Numbered from the stretch's first letter, positions 14,113-27,432 are shown. The stretch is DNA of 64,000 nucleotides from Burhinus oedicnemus (GCA_008921705.1 VFFE01007583.1:2179052-2243051), one strand, 5' to 3'. Notes: generated from the sequence alone by a model not told the origin. Translations and numbers: made by a program.

Positions 14113-14266
14113 CCAACGAGACAGCCCTGGGATGGTGTAAGGTCACTTTAGTCACCACGACCAGCAGCAGTGCTTGCCGGCACGCTTGCGGCCCATCTCT
14201 GCTGCTTAACACCAACAAGACAGTGTGGACATGAGGTGGATGTGGGTGCCGGAGCACTTTAATCAC
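14113..14266. repeat. Weak duplication in a GC-richer patch
   Basis: CCAACGAGACAG (14113-14124) followed by CACTTTAGTCAC (14144-14155) is echoed by CCAACAAGACAG (14212-14223) followed by CACTTTAATCAC (14255-14266). Each block differs at one base, in the same order, with different spacing (about 19 and 31 bases). The surrounding 13900-14280 is visibly richer in G and C than its neighbourhood. Confidence 0.4.
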
Positions 14267-16099
14267 AGATACGTGCAATGGTGCTCATGTGTTAATGCTA
14301 TAGCCAGGCAGGCCCAGTGTGTGCCAACCACTACTCCCAGTTGGTACTGGGTGTTTCTTAGACATCCAGAAGATGTGTAGGAAGAGTTTTAGGGAAGGAA
14401 TAGAAGAAAAAATGTAAAGTATTTTTCTTTTCCCTAAATATATCATTGGAATGTCAAAAATCCTTCGATGTGACATGTTCACAAATCTTCCTGTGGATTT
14501 ACCAACCCTCTGTCATTAACAGAGGTTGTCACAGATCCTGAATAGCAATAATGGAAATCAGCTCCTTGACTCTTTAAAACCAGGAGCATACACACACATT
14601 TCAACCAGTTTGGTAGAAAACAGGTCAGTAACAAGATTCATCTGTGATTTATTATTTTCTTGGTGGCTTTCCTCTGACTATGTCTTAAGTCTGACCAGCA
14701 CATTAGGGAGGAATGCACTCCACTCTGGGGAGTGGCAGCACAGGATTAAATCCTACTCCAACATTACTGAAGTCCACAGGGTAACTTTAAAATCTGAGGG
14801 GCTTTTGCTATGCAGTGATGTCTGTTTCACCCGGACAATCTACTTGAACTCTGTCAGAGCAACAGCCTCCAGCCCCAGCCCTGGAGCTGAAACTGCCACC
14901 TGACACAGCGTATTTCAGCCTGAGGGGAACAGCATCTGGAATACTAACATATAGGCTAACATGGCTGGCCTCTACAAAGAGGAATGCCATTTTATTAGGA
15001 TTATTAATTGGACAGCAAAAGTAGATGACATGCAGGTCTGCTTTATATGTGAGTTTATTGCATTCTGCGTAATGCTGGCTTAAACTGGGATTACTGGGTG
15101 CTGGAAGTTAGGACAGGGTAGCTGATACTTTGGCCCTCTGGGACACATTGGCTGTTGGTTTACAATATTATTAGTAGCTTTTTTGGGGGGGGTTGTCAGA
15201 AGGCTTTTCAAACTTATTATAACTCTGTGAAAGGACAGTAGGAAAAAAATAAAAAAATACAAAGGGTAAAAAACCTTTAGGTAGTGCAGAAATTCTTTTC
15301 CAAAGGAGAGTTTTTCATTTCTTTCTTCAAAGATTTTATAATGCATTTCTCCCTGTTTGGGCTCTACTGATCTTTAGTTGTCAAACTCCCTTGTCTTTCA
15401 CTAATCTTAGACATCTGTCTTACCTATCATTAATTCTTGGAAGGCTGAAGCAGTGTATATATTCATCTAGAGCTCTTTCACTCCCACTCTTTTATAACTA
15501 GCATCCATCTGCTCCTTCTGCATCCACATGCCTTTAGAAAGCCCAGTCCTTTGCCCTTTCAAGTAACTGTATTAACTGGCCTGCTGTTTTTCATTCCCAA
15601 CTGTCTTCACCAAGGTGCCTGGCTCTGCCATGTCACGTAATATTTTTGTCTGTATACGCAAAGTAAATACCATAATCAGTAAATAGGGGAATAAGTAATC
15701 CAAAGCATATTAGTGATTAAAGACAAGCATATTTTCGGCAACCCAGGATGTAATACTTAATGCTATAATAAAATGTCAATACTTCAAAATTACAGAATTT
15801 CCTCTTCTCCAGTCTTAATTTTGCATATTTAATAAAATTTGTATTCCAAACTGCTCCATCCTAAAATCACATTTATGGAGGACTATACTTTTTGTAGGGT
15901 GAATTAGTATGTCTTTAGCCAGCTTCACCAATGTAAATGATATTCCCAGAAACAATTCCTCCCTCCCACAAAAATCTATCCTTGCTTTTAGTGAACTGGC
16001 TTTCCTCCCCTAGAAAGAAAAAACTAATCTGTTTCTTGCTCTACAAGAAAGCAGTTTGACTCACTTTCTGTATAACAATTGATGGGGTTTTTTTATAAA

Positions 16100-16142
16100 T
16101 TAATTTAATGAATTAATGACAAACCATTAATAAATTAATTAA
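16100..16142. repeat. AT-rich inverted repeat (hairpin)
   Basis: TTAATTTAATGAATTAATG at 16100-16118 pairs imperfectly with CATTAATAAATTAATTAA at 16125-16142 across a 6-base loop. It is composed only of A and T in the arms apart from one G/C pair at the loop end and one internal G, so chance in AT-rich DNA is a fair explanation. Confidence 0.55.
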
Positions 16143-17122
16143 TATTTCCATCTTTATACTGCATGGTTCTACACACAGATTTGCTTGGATAGTGACAAGA
16201 AGGAGACAATGGCAGGTGGCCCTGCTTTGCATTTATCTCAGATGCTTCATAGTTTGATCCTCCTTATATCTTCTTTATATTTTCCTTGAAAATAATGGTT
16301 CAGATTCTCAGCCTTTGTCATTCCATGAGCCTAAGGATTTTTTCATTCTTTCCGTGCAGGCATAATATGACAGTTCCTTTAATAAGGAAGATTATAAATT
16401 GGGTTTTGTTGTGCTTTGTTTTGACAACAAGACATAATGTATCCTGTTGTTTCAATTTTAATCTTCCTTTTGCCCGTGGGTGATTAAGCTCTTTTCAGAA
16501 GTTTGTTTGTTAAATACATATTTAGCTAATTTAGAAATGAATGGTGGAAATTAATTATATTAACATATCATATATTATTTACCAGAGACATCTATTATCC
16601 TATAAATGTGTATTTACTAAACATAAATTGTTTCCTCAATAATAGTAATTCTCCGGACAAACTGCAGATAGCATTCATTTTCTCATCTGAGGATCTCAGA
16701 TTGACTTTTGTATGAAGACGCATATGAAGTCAGTTAAAATCATTTGACACATGCTTATTACTGAGAATGCAGTTCATTTTTCATTTGACTCGGCTGTTAA
16801 AAAAAACCCTTTTCTTTTCCTTCAAAAATATACAAACATGTTTATAGCATGATGAGATCACGGCCAAATCCCCAGACTTGCTCCTGTCTTCTCTGAAAGG
16901 GAGAGATCAAGTGTGGCTCCTCTTACTTGTCAAGTCTTTATTTGACCATGGTGATTTTCCTTGGCACAGCGAGGTGACAGTTCCTCTGAGTTTTCTCTAT
17001 GTTTAGTCATTGAGATTCAACTAATTGAGTCATTTACAGGAAAAGTTAGCTCGTCAAAATTTGTTAAAAGAGTCTGTGACTAAACTGATTTAATAGTCAG
17101 GTATATGTATCCTGTGGTATTT

Positions 17123-17162
17123 TCATTGCCTTCTTTCTATCCTCATTGCCTTCTTTCTATCC
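17123..17162. repeat. Perfect 20-bp tandem duplication
   Basis: TCATTGCCTTCTTTCTATCC occurs twice back to back with no mismatch. A perfect copy suggests a recent slippage or duplication event, possibly polymorphic. Confidence 0.93.
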
Positions 17163-20100
17163 CAACCTTTTGTTTTTTTCCTTCCACAGATTTTGTCACT
17201 GATGAGATACCTCTAAAACCTAACAATGTTCTATGTTGTTATTTTAGGTGGTACAAATCATTAATAACAACAATGATTATATATTCTTGTATCCTGGAAA
17301 GATATACCAATTATTTTCTTTATTATTACAATTATCATTATTATTTCTTATGTTAGGAAATATCTCAATTACCAGATGGTCATGAGGCCACAAGAAAACA
17401 ACATAGCATACATTAAAAAACTGTCTTTTTAGTCATACTGCTGGATGAATACTTCATATACATTTGAGCGTAACAGCAACAGCAGCAATTTAACAAATAA
17501 ATAAAACGATTTTATTTGTGAATAAGTTTCAGTAAACATTGTGATGATCTAAATCCTCTAGACTACATAAATATTATTTTTCCTGGCATCTGAATGTTTC
17601 ACCAAAGCCCATTTTTCCTGTATTCTAATGAGGTGTGAGAACTGCATAAACAAGGTTTTAAAAACTCCCATGACCCTGACGTATCTAAATTGTAATTCTG
17701 AAATTTTGACAGCCACAAAGAAATGGGGGTTTGGGTATTGTATGAGGCATTTAAAAATCACCTGGAATGTCTCATGGAAAGAATGCTGAATAAGCTATGA
17801 CACACAGTCCTGCCAGAAATCTCAGTCTTGGTTTGAGATTAAAACCACACATAATAGAAAACTCAATAGGTTGTGGGAGAAAATATCCAATTTTAGATGA
17901 AAAACATCTGATTTTAATGAGAATTATTCAGTTGCATAGGGCAAAATTTTGCAAGTAAACTGCAAGATACTGTGATAATCTTTGAAAATAGGGTTTCCTT
18001 TTCCTTACACCAGTTGTATGCCAATGCCATTTACCTGACTCTGCAGAGTTACTCCAGATAACAACATTCTTTCAAGCTTCTCTTAAAATATTTTCAGTGT
18101 TACATGGCCAGACGCACAGGGATAGCTGGAAGGCAAGAGAAAAGTAAAAAACTTCCAAGTGGAAGACAGGGGCACTCAAGAATAATTTCAATGAAAAAAA
18201 AGGTTTGCTGTATAAATTTGGGGTTCAGGTGTCCTTCTACACAGAGATGTGAGCTGGCAGCTGCCCACACTGTAAGCTGATCAGATGTGAGCCACCACTG
18301 ACTGGCACCTGAGCTTTATAAAAGGTGCTTTCCATCTTAGACGGAGTTTGTGTCCATCCAGTTCGGAGTGCAGGCAGATTAAGCTCATATCCATCTGCAT
18401 TGAGCTAGAAAAATGGAGAGAATATGACTGCAAAGAAGGTAAGGAGAAGATAATGGCAATGACTTTGGGTTTGCTGTAGATATATCTGACAGATTACTCA
18501 TTGAATAGTATTACATTTATTAAATAATCTTTCTGGGTATGATTGCCAAAGAAACACTCTGAAGGGATACATTGGGAGCTGGACTGGGCCCATAACCTCA
18601 TAAAAAAAAAGTAAAAAACAGGTTTTGTACATATCACACCTGAAGCTATCATTCAAAGCGATTATAAAAATTAGCATTTTGGAAACAAAACTCAAAAAAC
18701 AACACAAGAAATTAAGTTATTCCTTACTGTAGCGAGCCTATTGGTTGATTTATATATTCAGTTCTTAATTATATTTGTCTCCGAGGAACAGGCCCATTGA
18801 GATAGATATCTTCTTCAAGACATCCCGGGGCTAACAAGACACAAGGCACACATTTTTCCATCAGAACATTCATCAGTATATTTTCTTAACAAAATGAAAA
18901 GACACATTTCCTGAAGCATTATGAACCTCCAGGGGCTAAAGAAATCCTTGTAGAAGAATAACCAAAGCTAAATTACACATCAAATATCATGATCACTCTT
19001 TGAGCAGTAACTTTAATGCCAAAACAATATTAGTTCTGGTTTATGTGTATTGTTAGACTTTTCAACACCGCCTGAAATAGATGGAGCCAGCAAATCACAG
19101 AGTTCTAATGGGTAAAAGACATTCCCCTGGCTTTAATGAATCCCACCACAGCCTTTAGAAAAGTTCACAGTATTGAGTTATTTTGTCATTATTAGTTACA
19201 CAGCTAATGAAAACATGCACAGTGCTGAAGTTCAAGTTAGAAAGAAGGCAGATCCTGCAACACGTAGGGGTATTCTGCCTATCTGTTTCTTTGTGATCAT
19301 TAACACAGCTTTTTAGATTCCAACAGAACTTCTAAGTAAAGACTAAATTTAAGCAAGGAGTAAATCCCAAGCCATCCCTTGGGATTTCCCTGTTCTCACA
19401 GTGTCCTCATCCCTTTCCTAGCCATGCCCCAATATCATGGGTGCAGAAGATATCTACTGTTGGAGGAAGTTCACCAGAGGAAATTTAATTTTTGCCAATG
19501 TTATTCTCCATTGACTATTTCTAGCCATTATAAAAAAAGCAAATTTGTCTTCATGGATTGGAGAAAGTGAGCATATAAGTAAAAGATTCTTAGTGTTATA
19601 TTCTTTACTCTGTTGCATTCCTGCAACTTACCTGTTTCAATTATGTTTCCTGGACGTGAATGAGATCACTGTTTCCTACTCGGTACCTTAAAATATTACT
19701 TGTACTGCTACCAAAACTTTATATTGTAAAAATAATTGAGACATCCTACCTGAACTGTATACTCACTTCATTATTTTGTGGCTTGAATGGTAATGCAGAA
19801 CATAGGCTAAGAGTATATCCTCAGCTCGTTTAAATATATTTGGTGTTGTTGACTTCATTTTAGGTCATCTGGGCACATGGCTGCTATGCCTATGTCCAAT
19901 AGATTCTCCAATGGGATGAATTTTTAATCAAATTAAGAACATTCTTTTTCTTTTTCTAAGATTCAGACCAACAGATATGACAGAAAAAGGTAAAACTGAT
20001 CTTTTCGTTGATCAATAATTTATATTTATTTTCTTTAAACAATGTGCAGATAAAAGTCAATAGCAGTTACACTGTTTATCACCTACTTAATTTCCTGTTA

Positions 20101-23100
20101 TTAATTTTCCTGAGATTATTCCTGAAGGATCAGGTATTTAGACACTGGTGATATTTTTTCCTTTTCTATCACAGAAAACCTCTAGGTTTTCTTTATCCAC
20201 TTTAAAACAAACGTTGGACAAATGAAGTTGCTATAAATGCTATTACATAACAAAATATAAGGTTTATTGTAATATTAAAAATTCCCATTTATACCATATT
20301 TTTGGAAAATATTAAACAAAAATGTAATATTCCACTAATTGATTGAATTTTATCTATGTGTTACACTTAAAAAAAGGTGGTTTGCTTTCTGAAACAAAAT
20401 TAAAATTAGATAACAGTCTAACTGCATTTTCAGATCCTTATGTAAAGCCTCCAATTTCCAGTTCCCTGAAACTGAGGGCAGAGGACTTTCTGAGGGCAGA
20501 AATAAGAACACAAAAAACCCCATGGATACTTTTACCCTACAGTCTTTTGTAAGGAGACACTACACTTACAGAGAAACTCTGTTTTCATTGTGTATTTATG
20601 GTAACAGATTGGTTGCTTTTGTATTTCTCACACCATTGTTACAGTCATCTTTTTAAAATCTAGGTGAAATATCACAATATTCTCAGTTTTTCTATTAACA
20701 TGCCTATGCATTAGTATAGCAGCAGTGTACCAATCCATCTAGTCATGTGGAAACAGAAAAAGAAGACTTCCGTGCAAATTAGTAGTTGTGGGGTGATGAC
20801 CCAGCATATGACCCATACACACTAGTCCTGACAAGGCCACCCAATATTAACATCTTAGAATTCAATTTCGGTATTAAAAAATGCCCAACATTTTGGCCTA
20901 TTTATGACATTAAGTGTCTACCATTTCACAGGAAGGAGTGAAAATCCCTGTCAGTCCTGCATCTGTTCAAGCATCCCTCATTCACTAATTCCCAATATTA
21001 TTCTGACATTAAGCTACAGCATACCTTGTATAAAATTTTCATTCCAAAAATCCCAAACAGCCCATGAGCTAGAAGAGGCCGCATTTCCCAAATCAATTAT
21101 TCTGCTAACTCTAAAGCTATGAGTTCCATCCTGACCCAGAGGCCGTTGAAATCAAGGTCACAAATCTCACTGAGTGCAAGGGATACTGTGCAGAGCTTTC
21201 CTAGACAGTGTCCCTTAAATGCTACTGGCTCATTTACCATCTTTGGAGAAAAATGTGAAGATGGACGAGGCATGAAGGTGATGTGCCAGTCCTATTACAA
21301 ATGTATTTGTAAAGTCATAAGAGTGAGTGCTAGATGACCCATTTTCAGCCTTAAGAGCCAGTTCAGACAAAGAAAAGCAAAATAGATCCCTTATCTTTCA
21401 GACCAAAGACCAGGGAGAGGGATGAAAGTGCAATTTTTTGAAATTCTAGAAATCATGGCAAGCTCAATTTTTCTATTTGGACATGAATGCATTAACATTA
21501 CATACTGGGTACAATTCAGTTAATTATACAGAGCCCTGTGAAGACAAAGTTCCAGTTTAAAATTCTAGCACTAGGGGTTTTACCAGAATACCAGCAATTT
21601 TTCCTGCAACATCAAACAATATTATTATCCATCAATATTTTGTCAAGAAAAAAAAATTGTTTCAGTTGTATTTCTCACATGTCACTTTTCGTTGTAAGTG
21701 TTATAAAAGTAAGGAAGTAGCATAAAAATCCCCAGAAACTAAACTAACAATAAAAAGAAAAAAATGAAGTTGCAAACAACATTTTGAGATTCTACCTTAA
21801 AAAGAATCACAAAGCTTTTTTTTTTTTCTGTAGGTAAAATCTATCTTTCTTCATTGAAATTCACATTTTTAAAATTAACACTTTAACCTCCAAAATTTTT
21901 GCCCAGCTCTGCTAGAATGAGTGCAGGGTGACAGAGATGGTTATTCCCTAGTCTGACCATAGAAAAAGGTCTGTTCCTCAAAAAAGGAAAAAGTCCAAAA
22001 ATTATTACACAAGTCAGAAGCAGACTACATGAAAGAACAAATGCCATCTTTCCATCCTGACTCTGAAATGATTTTTCCTGCCCCCTTTCTCAGGATTTAT
22101 CTATCTAAAGTGGGAAGAAGAAGAAAGTTTGGAAATGCATTTTTTTTTGTTTTAGTTTTTATTTTACCAAGCACAAAATAGAGTTGTTTGAGGAGAAAGC
22201 AAGCCTCACTATTTTGAATGTAAATATTCCTATCCTTTGTATTCAATTTACTGAACTGAATTATGCAGCTTATTGAAACACTGACAAATGTTTTTACCAA
22301 AAAGCTACTTCAGTGAATATGGGTTGCGAAGTATTTTATTTAAGGCACTGGGGTGCAGCATCTCAACTGCTTTGCACAGTCAGATTTAATGTCTAAAATT
22401 ATGCCTGATTTTTTTTTTTTTAACCATTCCTATTTATTTACAACTTTCAAAGTCACTTCACCAAGACACTGAAGTCCAGATTCTGCTATGAATCCCAGAG
22501 GTTGCTGTGTTGGTGATGCCAGTTGATACCCGAGAACTTTAAAGTCAGCACGGTACCTTTACTTATTCTTTTGCAATAGCCTTTGCAGCCTGAGGACAAG
22601 CTAACTTTTTTTTTCTGTGCCATCTGGTGGCCCGTCTACAGCTAAGTTGTCATTTCAACCTAGGGCAGATCCTTCCACAGCCCTGGTTCACGGGATGCAC
22701 TCCCTCACCTTTGTTCTGTATCAAAGTACACATTGTCCTCAGTTTCCTTCTGAAGAAAACTAGGCGGTAAATGGAGCCTACCTAATAGAGCAGGGGATTG
22801 CCGAATCATGAATATCAAGCACGCTGGCCTTGCACTGAAGAAACAGTGCAAAAGCTCCTAGCAAACATTGGAAATTGAAGCAGGCTTTCTGCTTTTCTGT
22901 AGTACACTAGAGAAATGACCTGATGAACGTGTTAGCATGTAAATCTAATTTTAAACCCAGTCATATTAACGCATGAAAACTTCATATGTTCCCAGATGTT
23001 AAGCAGGAGTAGCAGACTTGTCTGAAAAAAGAGCAAGTAAGGCTTGTTGGAAAGCCCTAATGACGCTTCACTGAAACCAAAATCTTGCAGAAAATGTAAT

Positions 23101-24210
23101 GAATTTCCATGCTAGCAGCTAGAATTAAATCACCAATGGAAAATATTTTTAAATATTGAGAAAGTCCCACACATCAATATTTTGAAAATAAACAATGTTG
23201 TTTGATTTCTTTTTTTCATTTTTTGTTGTTGTGGTTAGCTTTGAGATATTTTTTCATTTTCAAAATTAACATGCCAAAATAACAAAAAAGACAAAACAAA
23301 GAGCACAGTTTGACTAACCTTAAATGATTCACATTTTGTGTTTGTAAACAGATTTTTTTTAATTAAAAAAAATGCTTTTCATCCTGATTCAGAGCAGTTT
23401 ATTTCAAAGTCTCAACATGTTTTTACTGAACTAAAAGTCTGCTTTACATTCACCTCTATAACAAATCTAACCCTTTCTTTGGAAGTTATTGTTTCTAACA
23501 CCTAAATAAGGAAGAAAGCAGAATTATTTTAAATACTTTTATATCCGAGAGTCTGTATAAAGTTTAAGAAATGTCACAAAAAAGCTTCTCCTTTCAGAGA
23601 AAACTCTTTTCAAAACATCAAAGCTAAAAATCAATCATGAGATTTAATGCATGCTAAAGAAAGAGAGGATATAAACAGCTAATGGATTAAAAGTGGAAAG
23701 AAATAGTGCACAAAGTTCACATAAATAAAAACAACAAAAAAATAAAAACAATGATTAAATATAAACTCATGCATCTATGCAACTGAAGAGAATCAAGCTG
23801 GCCATTGCTGAATTTCTTTGAGTATTAAATAGTGTGTAATTAGGAAAGAAACAAATAGATGAGGAAATTGCATTTTAATGCCTTTCTGTGTTAATAAATA
23901 ATAGATATGACAGAGTAACTATGGAGCTCAGACATATGGGAAAATGAAAGGCGATGACAGGAATGAAGCTGTGATGCCCTCATTATTAGCAATGATTGTG
24001 CATATTAGCATGAGTGTGTGGGAAAGCTATACATTCTTTTCCTTTCAGAAGCGCACTTTAAAAAAAGTAAGTCTGATTAGTGATTTTGTTTTAAAGTGAA
24101 GTGCAATAAAAAAGATTGAAAATTCTTACTGATTCTTCCTCCCTAATAAGAGAAGCCTTATATATTTACAGCTGTGGAACACAGGATTCCAGGGCCTCAT
24201 AGGTTGAAGG

Positions 24211-24469
24211 GAGGTTTTTATAGTGCCTAACTTCAGGCACCTAACTTCAGCACTTACATTAGCGTGACAGGCTTCCTAGATTCCGTGTGTAATTAATGGA
24301 GATAGACGGGCTCCTTCAGAGGGTAATTCAGAGCAAGAACTTAACCAAGGTGACCTGAATTGTTCTCCACGGGAGCATCTCTCACTGGCTACAGAGGGAG
24401 TTCAGGTCATTTCCCAGTCAACTTCTCTGGATCATTAAGGTGCCTAAAGTTAAGATCCTTGAATATCTC
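24211..24469. mobile_element. Candidate MITE-like element with imperfect terminal inverted repeats
   Basis: TAACTTCAGGCACCT at 24228-24242 is the inverted partner of AGGTGCCTAAAGTTA at 24438-24452, matching at 14 of 15 bases. The match weakens but continues outward for about 17 more bases on each side to a GGGAG/CTCCC pair, giving arms of roughly 32 bp about 195 bp apart. Inside is a second inverted pair, GACCTGAA at 24352-24359 and TTCAGGTC at 24401-24408. The left arm itself contains a small palindrome, GTGCCT and AGGCAC. No open frame of note lies inside, so if mobile it was non-autonomous. GTGCCTAA-type motifs also occur in old interspersed repeats of other reptiles, as I remember, so it may be an ancient sauropsid family. 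No clear flanking target duplication was found. Confidence 0.5.
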
Positions 24470-27111
24470 CCCCTCCCCACCTTAGATGACAAGATGCTGC
24501 TCTGCAGGACATAGAGGAGCAGCATGCACCTATCTTCAAAAACATGAAAAGGAGCAAGAGGGCAAGACTAGGGAAGGGATTGGAGCAAAACTTTCTGCAT
24601 GGAGGCAAGAGAATTCACAGAATAAATTTTGTTTTCTTTGGGTTTTGTCTTCATCTAGGAAGGAACAAACCAGAGACATTTATTCAGGGCTGCCTTGAGA
24701 TTCCTGCTGTCAGGGGGCAAGGGGAGAGGGACTGTGTTGGAAGTTGGATGCTCTACAGGGACGCCTGGGATTCCTGGGGATGGATGTTGTCTGGGGGCCC
24801 AGCTGCATGCTGTCAGCTTGCTGGGCCAAACCATCTGTGAAAGAGAGATTCCTACAAACAAATCTTCCCTTGGTTCATTAAACAAAATCTATGTCCCAGA
24901 TGAGGGTCTTGGGGACTGTAGAATCTATTTTCTGGTGTACCCATTTAAAACACATGTTTCTTATACCTGTAACCAAGAGAGAGGACATTTCGTCTGGTGA
25001 ACAAGCTTAGGCTAGATTCATTCTCTGAAACAGCTTACAGTTTGTTCCTGTAACTATTGTAGCACCGTGTTTAACTTAGGGTGTTTTTAAATGCAAGTGA
25101 AGACATCCTAAAAGGACCTGGGGATTTTCTTCCCTGGGAAGTATTTAGAATTTACCTGCCAAGTGCTGCAATCAGTAGCATTTGCTTTGCTTGTATATTG
25201 CTATGAAACACAGGGATAAACCAGCTCTGGCAGGGGTGATGGACCGTCCTCTAAGGAAGGCATAAAATAGAAAAATCTGCTCAAATCTCACCCACCATTC
25301 CCTTTCAGTTCAATTGCAGAGGCTCCCTAGAGCACTGTAGGCCAATTCTATTCTGCTATTTCAGCAGCAGTGCCAAATTCAGATCCAGCTTTGCCAGCTA
25401 AGCAGCTTGAGGCAGTTGCATCTGCATTGCCTTAGCCTGTCTCTGGTTCTCATTAGCTGTGCCCCCTGTGTGTTTCAGTTGGAGCAACTTGACCTCTCCA
25501 GATATCCTACAATCCATGTCCTCTACCTGTCTGACAGGCTCTCCTAGCAGATGTATGTTCTATTCTGACTTCTCTCAGAAACCTTGCTTGCCTCAGCCTA
25601 TTAGGACCCACACAAAACATGCTTCTCAGGAAGTCTGATATTTGAAGAAATGTGGAGCAGGTCCATGACAGTCATTTTAGAGCACCTGGCTGCTTCTGTG
25701 CTCAGGTCTGACACACCAGGAATTCAAGGTCCCTTGGTTCTTCCTCTGTTTTTGTCATCAAGAACCACTGTGCTGTCCCTGGGTGGGAGACATCCTACTT
25801 AAACCAGTGACAAGCCTTTAGGAAATTGCCTTGTATGACCAGATTATAGCCAGAGTCTTCTCTCAGCAGTCAGAAGGGACTGGTTTCTACAGTCTGATCT
25901 GGTTTCTGCTACTGGCAAGGTACCAGCTTGAAGAGAGAAAAGCCGCTATCAGTGTCACAGTGACAGAAGGAGGCAATCAGTCATGTGCTCTTCCTATAGA
26001 GAGAACATAAAATGTATTGTAATTTGTTCAGTATCCTTGGCCTGAGGGCTGCTGCAAATCTGACAGAGCTTCTTGGAGAAGGGAAGAGTGTGCTGAAGTG
26101 ATTCTAAGGGATCCCGACCATCTGGCAGCTTTGTAGGTCTTTGCTAGAAATCTTCTCTCACCAACAGACTCACTGAAATCTCCTGATCTCTGTTTATGAT
26201 CCAGAGAAAAAGTCTGGCTTGAAGGCTCATAAAGACACAGGTTTTTGAATACCATCTTCAGAACAGCATTCCAGCCCTCCTGCCCTATCCTTCGGCCACA
26301 AAGTACGATGCTGTCTTCAAAACCTGACTCTCAGGCTCTAGTGCTTAGCTATAGTGCTCTCATCCCTAATGACATCTCTTGGGGATCAAGGTCTTCCTTG
26401 CTGTCTCATCAAATAAAGACAGCTGGAACACATCTAAGGTATGATAGGTCTGGCTCTTAAGATAAGTCATCCTGAGTTTCTAACTCTTGAACACCTGTGT
26501 TCTCCCCATTGTGATCTTGACCAAGTCCTGGAAGATGCTTCTTTCTTACCCTGAATATTTTTAATGAGAACTGTGGTGTATTTGGTGCCCAAAGTAGCTG
26601 TGCATGTCCTATAAAACTAGAGTGGCCCCTGAGAAATTAAAGGCCTAGCCCCTAAATGTGGTGAAGGATGAAGCAGCTGAGCAGCAGAGGAGGAGACGTA
26701 AGGACAGTGACATTTAGTAGGACTGCATGGCTGCAGGGGTATTTTTGGAGGAGAAACAAGCTAGTAGGGTACCAGTCACCTCTGTACTACTGATAAGGAG
26801 AAGACTGAATCAAGAGTACTTGCTAAGGGAACCAGCTGATGTGATTACATAGCTACACCAATAGGTTTCCTTCCTGGCTGCCGCCCCAAAAGGTCTGCCT
26901 GTACGTTCAGTTTTGAAATGTCAGAGTAAAGCACTCTTCTACTGTCACTGTCTATTGACTAAGATGATCATTCTTTTGGATGTCACATCTTTAGCTTACC
27001 TTCACTCTCAAAACATAAGCCCTTCATAGCAGACAACAGTCTACCTTTTATTTTTTCTCCCCTCACCGCCCTGGCATTTTTACCACTGCAGGTGAGACAG
27101 AAACAATATAG
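24470..27111. other. GC-richer non-coding stretch
   Basis: This 2.6-kb part has visibly more G and C than its surroundings and several overlapping open frames of 70-100 codons on both strands. None shows a known domain, and overlapping frames on both strands are what higher GC alone produces. No CpG-island-like density was seen. It could be an unrecognised old repeat or part of a transcript. Confidence 0.5.
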
Positions 27112-27116
27112 ATAAT
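27112..27116. repeat. Target-site duplication, left copy (ATAAT)
   Basis: ATAAT directly precedes the LTR terminal TGCGGCAGG and recurs exactly after the opposite end at 27428-27432. The motif is AT-rich, so it is weaker evidence than a mixed-base duplication. Confidence 0.75.
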
Positions 27117-27427
27117 TGCGGCAGGTTAACCTTCACAAACAGCTGCTCACTCACTCCCTCTTCTCAGTGGGGTAGGGGGAGGAAAAAGGATGAGAAAGTT
27201 AATGGGTACAGATAAAGATAGGAATATCACTTACCAATTACCATCGTGGGCAAAACAGACTCAACCTGTGGAAATATAATGTAATTTATTACCAATTTAA
27301 ATTGGGTCCACTGTGGAGCCAGCTGGAACTGGCTGTGTCTGCCACAGGGCAGCCCCTAACCTGCTCTCACAGAGGTCATCTCTGCAGCCCCTCTGGTACC
27401 AAAATCTTGCCACATAAACCCCATAGA
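27117..27427 (-). mobile_element. Solo LTR, short internally deleted form of an avian ERVL-type LTR
   Basis: The element is 311 bp and is flanked by ATAAT at 27112-27116 and 27428-27432. On the plus strand it begins TGCGGCAGGTTAACC, passes CAGCTGCTCACTCACTCCC and CTCAGTGGGGTAGGGGGAGG, and ends CCACATAAACCCCATAGA. These blocks match a common avian ERVL-type LTR that I remember in minus sense. The sense polyadenylation signal AATAAA is at 27285-27290 (TTTATT on plus), which supports the minus orientation. Relatives I remember are much longer: between the TTTATTACCAATTTAAAT block and the GGAGCCAGCTGGAACTGGC block they hold several hundred bases of GC-rich repeats that are missing here. This is either a deletion or a short subfamily. 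The sense start reads TCTATGG, so the TG has decayed. Confidence 0.88.
27285..27290 (-). terminator. LTR polyadenylation signal (AATAAA, minus strand)
   Basis: TTTATT on the plus strand reads AATAAA in the LTR sense direction. It lies before the R/U5-like blocks, in the order expected for a minus-sense LTR. Confidence 0.5.
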
Positions 27428-27432
27428 ATAAT
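27428..27432. repeat. Target-site duplication, right copy (ATAAT)
   Basis: Exact partner of 27112-27116, directly after the LTR end CCCCATAGA. Confidence 0.75.

Larger units (their letters stand above)
7173..24210. other. Long non-coding stretch with minor simple repeats only
   Basis: About 17 kb between the first solo LTR and the inverted-repeat element. It contains the A16 run, the AT hairpin, the 20-bp duplication and the weak GC-patch duplication listed separately. The longest open frame (12223-12729, plus, 168 codons) has no recognisable domain and is near the length expected by chance in a window this size. Around 23900-24060 the sequence looks like the AT-rich, balanced-complexity DNA often found conserved near developmental genes, but this cannot be judged without an alignment. 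Confidence 0.55.
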
